A stretch of 15,158 bases of DNA, taken from the NCBI GenBank assembly GCA_903925985.1, contig CAIYHK010000349.1:1-15158 (forward strand), given 5' to 3'. The notes beneath the pieces are model-generated. The model was not told the DNA's origin and did not search any database. It saw only the letters and a list, made by a program, of their open reading frames with translations. The translations under genes were made by a program, and so were the position numbers. This stretch comes from an uncultured Actinomycetes bacterium (GTDB lineage: Bacteria; Actinomycetota; Acidimicrobiia; Acidimicrobiales; Ilumatobacteraceae). Below are positions 7,599-14,784 of this stretch, one piece after another. The stretch's first letter is position 1. Each line of letters starts with the position of its first letter.

Positions 7599-8721
7599 AT
7601 CATTGGTTACCCAACTCAAGTCTGGGCTTGATGCTCCGATCTGCCTCACATGGGAGCTCACATACGCCTGCAACTTGCAGTGCATCCACTGTCTCTCATC
7701 AAGTGGTCGTCGCGACCCACGTGAACTCTCAACCGAAGAAGCAAAGTCCGTGATTGACCAATTGCGTGACATGCAGGTCTTCTACGTAAACATCGGTGGT
7801 GGCGAGCCGATGGTACGCCGTGACTTCTTTGAGATCATTGAGTACTCCACCGCAAATGGAATCGGAGTCAAGTTCTCAACCAACGGTGCATACATTGACG
7901 CCGAAAATGCAAAGCGTCTCGCTGCAATGGATTATCTCGACATCCAAATCTCGCTTGACGGTACGGATGCCAAAACTAATGACGCCATTCGTGGAGAGGG
8001 CTCCTTTGATACTGCAATCGCTGCGATGAACAACCTGCGTGACGCGGGTTTTGGTGAGTTCAAGATCTCAGTTGTTGTGACACGTCACAATGTCTCACAA
8101 TTGGACGCGTTCAAAGAGCTTGCAGATTCCTATGGAGCACAACTACGCATCACTCGCTTGCGACCCGCCGGTCGTGGAGCCGACACTTGGCATGAACTCC
8201 ATCCAACTAATGCACAGCAACGAGAGATCTACGACTGGCTGATGGCTCATGGTGAGAATGTGCTGACTGGAGACTCGTTCTTTCATCTCAACGCACTCGG
8301 ACCCGCTTTGCCCGGCCTCAATATGTGTGGTGCTGGCAGAGTTGTATGCCTCATCGATCCAATTGGCGATGTGTATGCGTGCCCGTTCGTGATTCACGAT
8401 GAGTTCAAAGCCGGTTCAATCCGTGATGAAGGTGGCTTCGCGCGGATCTGGCGCGAGAGCACGCTGTTCACCGAACTACGCGAGCCCCAGAGCGCGGGCG
8501 CCTGTGCAAGTTGTGGCAGTTACGACGCATGCCAAGGCGGTTGCATGGCAGCAAAGTTCTTCACCGGAATACCACTCGATGGGCCAGATCCTGAGTGTGT
8601 GGGCGGCGACGGTGAGCATTTCCTTGCGAATGTAAGCCGTGAATCCGTGCCCACACCCACTCCGGACCATTCCAAGCTGGTCACGATCAGGCGCCGCCAA
8701 GAATCTCTGACAATCGGCTGA
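7588..8721 (+). CDS. mftC: Mycofactocin radical SAM maturase MftC
   Basis: A 377-aa radical SAM/SPASM enzyme. It first oxidatively decarboxylates the C-terminal Tyr of MftA and then forms a carbon-carbon bond to the preceding Val. The SAM-cluster motif CNLQCIHC is at C28, C32 and C35; GGGEP at 70-74 contacts SAM. The C-terminal SPASM region has the cysteines for auxiliary Fe-S clusters: C247, C254, C265, C306, C309, C315, C319 and C337 (for example CGAGRVVCLIDP, YACPF, CASCGSYDACQGGC). The start is GTG 7588, supported by GGAG at 7577-7580 and by DAPICLTWELTYACN at the N-terminal position expected for MftC. In mycobacteria mftD comes next; here an OYE-family gene follows after 4 nt. Confidence 0.96.
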   Translation: MSVESLVTQLKSGLDAPICLTWELTYACNLQCIHCLSSSGRRDPRELSTEEAKSVIDQLRDMQVFYVNIGGGEPMVRRDFFEIIEYSTANGIGVKFSTNGAYIDAENAKRLAAMDYLDIQISLDGTDAKTNDAIRGEGSFDTAIAAMNNLRDAGFGEFKISVVVTRHNVSQLDAFKELADSYGAQLRITRLRPAGRGADTWHELHPTNAQQREIYDWLMAHGENVLTGDSFFHLNALGPALPGLNMCGAGRVVCLIDPIGDVYACPFVIHDEFKAGSIRDEGGFARIWRESTLFTELREPQSAGACASCGSYDACQGGCMAAKFFTGIPLDGPDPECVGGDGEHFLANVSRESVPTPTPDHSKLVTIRRRQESLTIG

Positions 8722-8725
8722 GCTG

Positions 8726-10612
8726 ATGAAGTTGCTGCAAGAACTTCGTATTGGGCAAGTTGTTGCACGTAATCGCGTGATGTTTGGTCCAATTGTGACC
8801 AACCTTGGCAACGATGATCGGGAATTCACCGAATCACATCGCGCTTTCTATGAGGCTCGAGCAAAAGGTGGCGCTGGCGTCATCGTGTTTGAAGGCGCAA
8901 GTGTCCATGAAAGCGATTGGCCATACGAACGCGCACCACTTGCTTCAAAATGTGAGTCTTCATGGCAGATGCTTGCGAAAGCAGTGCACGCTCACGGCGC
9001 TTTGGCTATTGCCTCATTGGACCACGCCGGTGGTCAAGGCAGTTCCGCGTACAGCCAAGCGGTCATGCTTGCACCGAGCCGTGTTCCAGAAGTGAACTCT
9101 CGCGAAGTTCCAAAGTGGATGGAACAATCAGATATCGACTCTGTCGTTGCCGGTTTCGCCGCTGCTGCCGAATCGGCCGTTCGTGCCGGATGTGATGGTG
9201 TCGAATTAAATGCAGGTCAGCACAGTCTCATCCGACAGTTCATTTCAGGACTCACCAATCAACGCGACGATGCATACGGAGCAGACAAAATGCTCTTTGC
9301 ATCACAGGTGATCAACGCAGTTCGCACAAAAGTTGGTCAGGCAATCATCGGGGTGCGTCTTTCATGTGATGAACTCGCACCCTGGGCGGGCATTACACCA
9401 GAATCTGCGGCGGCCTTAGCGAGCACACTTGAGTCTCTTGGGGTTGACTACATCGTGGTAGTACGGGGATCGATTTTCTCAGTTGAAAAAACTCGACCCG
9501 ATTTTCACGAACCCGAGAACTTCAACTCAGATCTAGCCAACTCAATCTCTAGTGGGGTCAAGATCCCAGTTTTCGCTCAGGGTTCGATAGTTCGTGCCAA
9601 TGATGCTGAATCAATAGTTGCCAATGGGATAGCTGGGGTTGAGATGACCCGCGCACAACTTGCTGATCCAAACCTCGTAACGAAGATTGCGAGTGGGCAT
9701 ATCGAAGACATTCGTCCTTGCATTCTGTGCAACCAAACTTGTCAGGTGCGTGATGCTCGCAACCCAATCATCACTTGTGTTGCCGAACCCAGCACTGGGC
9801 ACGAACTAACTGACGATGATTGGTATACGCCCGTTAGCATGCGCAAGAAAGTTGCTGTAATCGGGGGTGGCGCAGCGGGCCTTGAGTCTGCACGTGTTGC
9901 AGCGATACGTGGACACGATGTCACCGTTTTTGACCGCGAATCGATTGGTGGTCTCGCATCAGTGAGTGGTCCTGGTGCACCGTTCGTGAAATGGTTAGTC
10001 GCCCAATGCTCGGCGCATGGTGTTCAATTCAAACCCGGAGTTGAGTTAAACGATGCCAACCTGGAATCGGTATTGAGTGCCTTCACCGAGGTCATTCAAG
10101 CAACAGGTGGGCAGCCGGGAGTGCGCCAATACAGAACTGATGTCGGGGCCAACGTGATCAATGTTGAAGACCTTCGAATGGGTAGGGTCGCTCTTCCCGC
10201 CAATGGTGAGATAGCAATCTTTGATCCAATCGGTGGTCCGATTGCCATCGCCTTGGCCGAGGAACTCGGTCCGCGAGCAATTCTGATTACACAAGACAAC
10301 ATCGCTGGCAATGAGCTATCTCGAAGTGGTGACCTTGCCCCTGCAAACTCACGCCTTGCACAAAAGGGAGTGCGCGTTGAGCGCCGTGCATTGCTGAGAA
10401 TGGTTACGGCAAGCAGTGTTCTGATCGAAAACAAGTTTTCTGGCGAGGAGCACACCGTTTCTTGCGTGGCTCTGGTGGATTGCGGGTTCCGCCTGCCCAC
10501 CGCGCCGATAAAGGGTGCCAGCCAAATGGTCGGTGATTGCGTTGCTCCACGGACAATTATGGAGTCAGTGCTTGAAGCCCGACGCGCCGCTGTTTCGATT
10601 GGAGTCAGGTGA
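8726..10612 (+). CDS. Mycofactocin-system FadH/OYE-family oxidoreductase (1)
   Basis: A 628-aa multidomain iron-sulfur flavoprotein. Residues 1-330 form the old yellow enzyme TIM barrel (FMN site). C332, C335, C339 and C351 (CILCNQTC...C) make the 4Fe-4S motif of the 2,4-dienoyl-CoA reductase/trimethylamine dehydrogenase group. From 376 on there is a FAD/NAD(P)-type domain with GGGAAG (380-385) and a closing VGDCVAPRTIMES. Known for the family: electrons move between the nucleotide domain, the Fe-S cluster and FMN. By hand alignment, S167 (NAGQHSLIRQF) takes the place of the canonical proton-donor Tyr, and the His pair of OYEs is Asn/Gln. The substrate is unknown. It starts 4 nt after mftC and overlaps plsY by 4 nt. 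The number 1 follows the naming of two OYE families found with mycofactocin genes and is less certain than the family itself. Confidence 0.87.
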   Translation: MKLLQELRIGQVVARNRVMFGPIVTNLGNDDREFTESHRAFYEARAKGGAGVIVFEGASVHESDWPYERAPLASKCESSWQMLAKAVHAHGALAIASLDHAGGQGSSAYSQAVMLAPSRVPEVNSREVPKWMEQSDIDSVVAGFAAAAESAVRAGCDGVELNAGQHSLIRQFISGLTNQRDDAYGADKMLFASQVINAVRTKVGQAIIGVRLSCDELAPWAGITPESAAALASTLESLGVDYIVVVRGSIFSVEKTRPDFHEPENFNSDLANSISSGVKIPVFAQGSIVRANDAESIVANGIAGVEMTRAQLADPNLVTKIASGHIEDIRPCILCNQTCQVRDARNPIITCVAEPSTGHELTDDDWYTPVSMRKKVAVIGGGAAGLESARVAAIRGHDVTVFDRESIGGLASVSGPGAPFVKWLVAQCSAHGVQFKPGVELNDANLESVLSAFTEVIQATGGQPGVRQYRTDVGANVINVEDLRMGRVALPANGEIAIFDPIGGPIAIALAEELGPRAILITQDNIAGNELSRSGDLAPANSRLAQKGVRVERRALLRMVTASSVLIENKFSGEEHTVSCVALVDCGFRLPTAPIKGASQMVGDCVAPRTIMESVLEARRAAVSIGVR

Positions 10613-11226
10613 CTCTCGCTGTCGGCGCTGAGTCATTGCCTTTGGCGCTAATCGCAATCGTTGCTGGCTATTCACTCGGTTTGTTTCCAAGCGCTGCCAT
10701 CGTGGCGCGACGATCCGGAGTAAACGTTCACGCAGAAGGCTCAGGCAACCCAGGAGCTTCAAACATCACTCGCCTACTCGGATGGAAAGCCGGTGTCGTG
10801 GTATTCGCCATGGATGGCGCCAAAGGAATCGCTGCCGCTGGAGTTGGCGCCTTGGCGGATGGCCGGCTGGGAGCATATATCTGCGGTTTTGCAGCGGTGG
10901 TCGGCCACATTTTTCCGCTTACCAATCGCTTAAAAGGTGGCAAAGGTGTGGCCACTGGCGCTGGGGTCGTGTTAGCCGTGGCACCGCTCGTGTCAGTAAT
11001 TGTGATCGCAACCTGGTTTGTCATCTCACGCACGACTGGCAAATCTTCAGTTGCGTCCATAGTCGCCGTGCTACTTGTTCCATTGGGAATCGGGCTCCGT
11101 GGTGGCACGGCCTGGGAGATCATTGGCGTAGTTGCGGTTTGCACACTCATCATTGCCCGCCACGCTGAGAATATTCGTCGCCTTTTGGCGGGGGCCGAAC
11201 ATGGACTCAAGCACGACAAGTCCTAA
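10609..11226 (+). CDS. plsY: PlsY-type glycerol-3-phosphate acyltransferase
   Basis: A membrane protein of 205 aa. PlsY moves an acyl group from acyl-phosphate to glycerol-3-phosphate, the first acylation of phospholipid synthesis. All three family motifs are visible: SGNPGASN (45-52), GHIFPLTNRLKGGKGVATG (99-117) and ARHAENIRRLLAGAE near the C-terminus. Hydrophobic segments lie at about 10-33, 61-80, 88-103, 115-140 and 150-182. The start is GTG 10609 within a GTGA overlap with the upstream stop, with GGAG at 10601-10604. It sits between two OYE genes in the mycofactocin operon, an unexpected place for a housekeeping lipid gene. It may be the cell's only PlsY or a dedicated acyltransferase; the sequence alone cannot decide. 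Confidence 0.9.
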   Translation: MTLAVGAESLPLALIAIVAGYSLGLFPSAAIVARRSGVNVHAEGSGNPGASNITRLLGWKAGVVVFAMDGAKGIAAAGVGALADGRLGAYICGFAAVVGHIFPLTNRLKGGKGVATGAGVVLAVAPLVSVIVIATWFVISRTTGKSSVASIVAVLLVPLGIGLRGGTAWEIIGVVAVCTLIIARHAENIRRLLAGAEHGLKHDKS

Positions 11227-11235
11227 CCTTTAGGC

Positions 11236-13191
11236 GTGGCGTACAAGTATCTGTGGACCCCGCTCCAACTCGGGCCGGTAACTGCACGCAACCGGATCGT
11301 CTTCTCTGCGCACCTCACCAACTATGCGCGCAATGGCAAGCCAACTGATCAGCACGCTGCATATTACGAAGCGCGCGCTGCGGGTGGTGCTGGCCTCATC
11401 ATCACTGAAGAACACAGCACTCACCCAACCGACTGGCCTTACGAAAAACTCATCCACGGCTTTCACCGTGACGTAATTCCTGGCTACCGCAAGATCACCT
11501 CGGCAGTCCACAAACACGGTGTACCAATTTTCGCCCAGATCAATCACAACGGTGGTCAAGCATCGAGCATGTTCAGTCGGTTGCCCGTTTGGGCTCCGAG
11601 TCCAGTCGCCGATCCACTATTCCGTGAGGTTGCCAAGGGAATTACTCATGCAGAAATTGAAGAAGTAATTGCAGGGTATGCGTTAGTCGCCGGACACTGT
11701 GCCGAAGGTGGATTTGATGGCATTGAATTGCAATGCAGTCACTCATCAATCGTTCGTGGCTTTCTATCACCAGCAACCAACTTCCGAACAGATGAATATG
11801 GTGGCTCTCTAGAAAATCGTGCTCGTATTCTCATTGAAATTGTTGCCGCAGTTCGACGCGTGATTGGCCCCACGATGGCACTTGGCGTGAGACTTTGTGG
11901 TGACGAACTCATTGAAGGCGGCACCACCATCGATGAAGCCGTCGAAGTAGCGAAATTGGTTGAAGCGACAGGACGCGTTGACTACATCAACACTTCAATT
12001 GGTGTAGCCACCGCAAGCTTGTTCATGATCGAAGCTTCAATGCATATTCCTCCGGGCTATGCAATGTTCATCCCTTCCGCAATTCGTAAAGCAGTTGATC
12101 TTCCCGTGGTTGGTGTTGGGCGATTCAAGGATCCACTTCAGGCCGAGCGCGCACTAGCCGAAGGTCAGTGCGATCTGGTCGGTGTAGTCCGCGGCCAAAT
12201 TGCCGATCCGGACTTCGCCGCGAAATCGCGTGCAGGTGCTACCGACGACATTCGGCTTTGCTTGTCGTGCAACCAAGAGTGTGTCGGCAGAATGGGCCTC
12301 AATCGATGGTTGGGCTGCATTGAGAATCCCCGCACGGGACGCGAGAGCGAGTGGGAATCCAACGGCCACGTGCGGTTAACGACAAAACCAAAAAATGTGA
12401 TGGTTGTCGGAGCCGGCCCAGCAGGCCTACAGGCCGCAATTGCCGCAGCTCGTAATGGTCACAGCGTCCATGTTTACGAACAAAAGGATGCGCCCGGCGG
12501 ACAAGTTCGAATTGCCGCATCGGTTCCGAACCGTGCTGAGTTTGGCGACATCATTCGCAATCAAATGAATGAATGCGAGAGGCTCGGCGTGCAATTCACA
12601 TTCGGTGTTGGTGTCTGGCCCGGCCTAGTTTCGGAAAAACGCCCCGACCATGTGATTGTTGCTACTGGATCAGAGCCCCAACGCCCGTGGTGGGTCGCCG
12701 AAGACTGCCAAATCGGTGTCGCGGACTGCCGCGAAGTAATTGAAGGCGGTGCTGAGCCCTTCGGTGATGTTGTGGTGATTGATGAACTTGGATTCCACCA
12801 CGCAACCTCTGTGGCTGAATTGCTCGCCGACCGTGGCTGCAATGTTGAAGTCATTACACCTGGCATGGTTGTTGGACAAGACCTTGGCATCACTCTTGAT
12901 ATGGAGAACTGGTGGATTCGGGCAATTGGAAAAGGCATCGTACAAAGCACTGATCTCGTGCCGATGAACCTCGCTGGTCGCGAACTCACTTTGCTTCATC
13001 ACCCAACCGGAGAAAACAAAACACGTACACCTGACTGGGTGGTACTCGCTACACATGCCTCTCCCGTTGAATGGCTGTATCACGAATTGCAGACACAAGG
13101 AGTGAGTGTCGAGCGAGTCGGTGATTGTGTAGCACCACGCCGCGCACACGCCGCTGTTGTCGATGGCGAGCGAGCCGGTTCACGGTTGTAG
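11236..13191 (+). CDS. Mycofactocin-system FadH/OYE-family oxidoreductase (2)
   Basis: A 651-aa paralogue of the OYE gene upstream of plsY, with the same architecture. The TIM barrel spans about 1-340 with RTDEYGGSLENRAR (184-197), typical of OYE/trimethylamine dehydrogenase barrels. The 4Fe-4S cysteines are C342, C345, C349 and C361 (CLSCNQEC...C). The nucleotide-binding domain starts at about 387 with GAGPAG (392-397) and APGGQ. The C-terminus again has VGDCVAPRR. S171 (CSHSSIVRGF) replaces the canonical catalytic Tyr by hand alignment, while H169 matches the second OYE substrate-binding His. It probably oxidises or reduces a cofactor or small substrate linked to mycofactocin; this is inference. 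The start is GTG 11236, 9 nt after plsY; no clear Shine-Dalgarno is seen. dedA follows 7 nt downstream. Confidence 0.88.
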   Translation: MAYKYLWTPLQLGPVTARNRIVFSAHLTNYARNGKPTDQHAAYYEARAAGGAGLIITEEHSTHPTDWPYEKLIHGFHRDVIPGYRKITSAVHKHGVPIFAQINHNGGQASSMFSRLPVWAPSPVADPLFREVAKGITHAEIEEVIAGYALVAGHCAEGGFDGIELQCSHSSIVRGFLSPATNFRTDEYGGSLENRARILIEIVAAVRRVIGPTMALGVRLCGDELIEGGTTIDEAVEVAKLVEATGRVDYINTSIGVATASLFMIEASMHIPPGYAMFIPSAIRKAVDLPVVGVGRFKDPLQAERALAEGQCDLVGVVRGQIADPDFAAKSRAGATDDIRLCLSCNQECVGRMGLNRWLGCIENPRTGRESEWESNGHVRLTTKPKNVMVVGAGPAGLQAAIAAARNGHSVHVYEQKDAPGGQVRIAASVPNRAEFGDIIRNQMNECERLGVQFTFGVGVWPGLVSEKRPDHVIVATGSEPQRPWWVAEDCQIGVADCREVIEGGAEPFGDVVVIDELGFHHATSVAELLADRGCNVEVITPGMVVGQDLGITLDMENWWIRAIGKGIVQSTDLVPMNLAGRELTLLHHPTGENKTRTPDWVVLATHASPVEWLYHELQTQGVSVERVGDCVAPRRAHAAVVDGERAGSRL

Positions 13192-13198
13192 GTCTTTG

Positions 13199-13825
13199 AT
13201 GCTCGCACTTGTTAATGACTTCTTCGATTGGCTGAAGGAGTTTTCATCCGATCCAACCTTTTACTTGATTATTTTTTCAATCGCGTTATTAGACGCTGTT
13301 TTCCCAGTTGTACCAAGTGAGACGATGGTGATCATCGGTGGTGTTGCCGCTGGTGCAGGTGGCGCAGAAGATGGCAAGCTGTTCCTACCACTCGTGATTG
13401 CTGCAGGCGCATGTGGAGCCTTCTCCGGCGACAACATCGCCTATCTCATTGGTCGCTCATTTAGTGAACGCATCCACCGTCGCTACGACCGCACTGAAAA
13501 GGGGCGGCAACGCCTTCAATGGGCGCATAACCAGATTGAACAACGCGGTGGCTTACTACTCATCACTGGGCGCTTCATTCCCGGGGGGCGTACGATTCTC
13601 ACGATCAGTTGTGGCACAACCGAACAAGAACACCGTTGGTTTGCGCGTTGGATTGGTGTTGCCTCGGTGATTTGGGCAAGTTATGCCGCAACACTTGGGT
13701 ACTTCGGTGGCAAAGCCTTTGAGGACAACCACACACTTGCGTTTATCGTCGCTTTCCTGACCGCCATATCGATAACCGTGATTATCGAGGTCATTAGATA
13801 CATCCGCCACAACCGACCCCGTTGA
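13199..13825 (+). CDS. DedA-family (SNARE-associated) membrane protein
   Basis: A polytopic inner-membrane protein of 208 aa. Some DedA proteins flip undecaprenyl phosphate or phospholipids across the membrane and need the proton motive force. Diagnostic elements are the re-entrant FPVVPSETMVIIGG (35-48), SGDNIAYLIGR (76-86) and GGLLLITGRFIPGGRT (117-132) with the essential-type Arg residues R125 and R131. TM helices are predicted at about 20-38, 42-54, 62-86, 150-170 and 179-201. The start is ATG 13199, 7 nt after the OYE stop; an upstream in-frame start would overlap that gene by 35 nt. The link with mycofactocin is only positional. Confidence 0.87.
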   Translation: MLALVNDFFDWLKEFSSDPTFYLIIFSIALLDAVFPVVPSETMVIIGGVAAGAGGAEDGKLFLPLVIAAGACGAFSGDNIAYLIGRSFSERIHRRYDRTEKGRQRLQWAHNQIEQRGGLLLITGRFIPGGRTILTISCGTTEQEHRWFARWIGVASVIWASYAATLGYFGGKAFEDNHTLAFIVAFLTAISITVIIEVIRYIRHNRPR

Positions 13826-13830
13826 CCTCG

Positions 13831-13843
13831 GGCATTTCGTGCC
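13831..13843 (+). other. Weak hairpin between dedA and etfA
   Basis: GGCA and TGCC pair around TTTCG, extendable by one G-T pair. The stem is short and no T-run follows, so it is not a convincing terminator. It could weakly attenuate transcription or mean nothing. Confidence 0.2.
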
Positions 13844-13851
13844 TTGCCTAC

Positions 13852-13857
13852 TAGCGT
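13852..13857 (+). promoter_or_regulatory. Candidate -10 element before etfA
   Basis: TAGCGT matches TANNNT and lies 6 nt before the etfA GTG, the spacing of a leaderless start. The dedA-etfA gap of 38 nt is the largest in the plus-strand run after mftA-mftB, so a second promoter here is reasonable. A TTGACC at 13822-13827 is too far upstream (24-nt spacer) to be its -35 box. Confidence 0.3.
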
Positions 13858-13863
13858 TGAGGT

Positions 13864-14784
13864 GTGTTCGTAGTTGTACCTGTTCGGGGTGGAAGGTTGC
13901 CCGCTGGAGGCGCTGAAGTCGCCTCTGAATATGGCCAGGGTGGCATTCTGTTAATTGGGGAAGGTACCCAAGCCGCGGCAAATGAGCTTGACGGTTTGGT
14001 TCAAGAAGTCCATTGCGCGGAGGTAGGAAAATTTCGCCCCGACGCATGGAGTGCTGCTCTCCACCAGCACATCGGCGACGAGATCATCGTTTTGCCTGGC
14101 TGTCCAGATGGTCGCGACCTTGCCCCGCGGATAGCGGCTGCGAGTGGATGCGCCTACTTCGGCTCAGTAGCAGAGATCAAGAACCACGATGGTGAACTCG
14201 AAATCCAAATGGCGCGTTGGGGTGGGCTTGCAATGGAGCTCGTTCGAACATCTGGTCATTGTGTGGTGAGTGTGATGCCAGGACTCCACTCCCCCGTACC
14301 GGTAGATGGTTCACTACGGATAAAGGCGATTGAGTTACAACTCGGTGATGGAAATGATGTCGCGTTTGTTGACGAACGCGAGCCTGACGCAGCAACGATG
14401 GATCTTGCCGAGGCAAAAAGAATTTTTGGAGGCGGTGCAGGACTCCTCGACGAAGCAGTGTTTGGCCAACTCGGAAACATCGCCGCCGAACTTGGAGCCT
14501 CAATGGGAGCCACACGTGTGGTGACAGACCGAGGCTGGGTAGGTCACTCACGCCAAATTGGTACCACCGGCGTTGTAGTTGATCCAGATTTGTACATTGC
14601 CTTTGGAGTTTCTGGTGCTGTTCAACACACCAGTGGACTTGGTCAACCCGATCATGTGATCAGTGTGAATACCGATCCACATTGTCCGATGATGCAAATG
14701 TCTGACCTTGCAATTGTTTGTGATGCCAATGCTGTAGTTGCAGAGCTGGAACAACGGCTCGGCAGAAACGCTGGCGCAGCATGA
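13864..14784 (+). CDS. etfA: Electron transfer flavoprotein alpha subunit (mycofactocin-associated type)
   Basis: ETF alpha carries FAD and, with ETF beta, takes electrons from dehydrogenases and gives them to a quinone-linked flavoprotein. The 306-aa protein has the alpha-type N-terminal domain (GRDLAPRIAAASG, 83-95) and the conserved C-terminal FAD domain. That domain reads GASMGATRVVTDRGW (211-225), QIGTTGVVVDPDLYIAFGVS (231-250), GAVQH and ISVNTDPHCPMMQMSD. It is alpha rather than beta because beta lacks this FAD domain. The start is GTG 13864 (MFVVVPVRGG); no Shine-Dalgarno is seen but a possible -10 element lies close by. No etfB gene is adjacent in the window. Its stop overlaps the next ATG by 4 nt (ATGA), tying it to the FixC-like gene, its expected redox partner. 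Confidence 0.9.
   Translation: MFVVVPVRGGRLPAGGAEVASEYGQGGILLIGEGTQAAANELDGLVQEVHCAEVGKFRPDAWSAALHQHIGDEIIVLPGCPDGRDLAPRIAAASGCAYFGSVAEIKNHDGELEIQMARWGGLAMELVRTSGHCVVSVMPGLHSPVPVDGSLRIKAIELQLGDGNDVAFVDEREPDAATMDLAEAKRIFGGGAGLLDEAVFGQLGNIAAELGASMGATRVVTDRGWVGHSRQIGTTGVVVDPDLYIAFGVSGAVQHTSGLGQPDHVISVNTDPHCPMMQMSDLAIVCDANAVVAELEQRLGRNAGAA

Noticed and set aside
10728..11219. A 163-codon minus-strand ORF opposite plsY
   Set aside because: It is the shadow of plsY; its Pro/Thr/Ala-rich translation has no family features.
13556..14047. A 163-codon minus-strand ORF across the end of dedA and start of etfA
   Set aside because: It spans two real genes and their gap, with Arg/Gln/His-rich sequence typical of an antisense frame.
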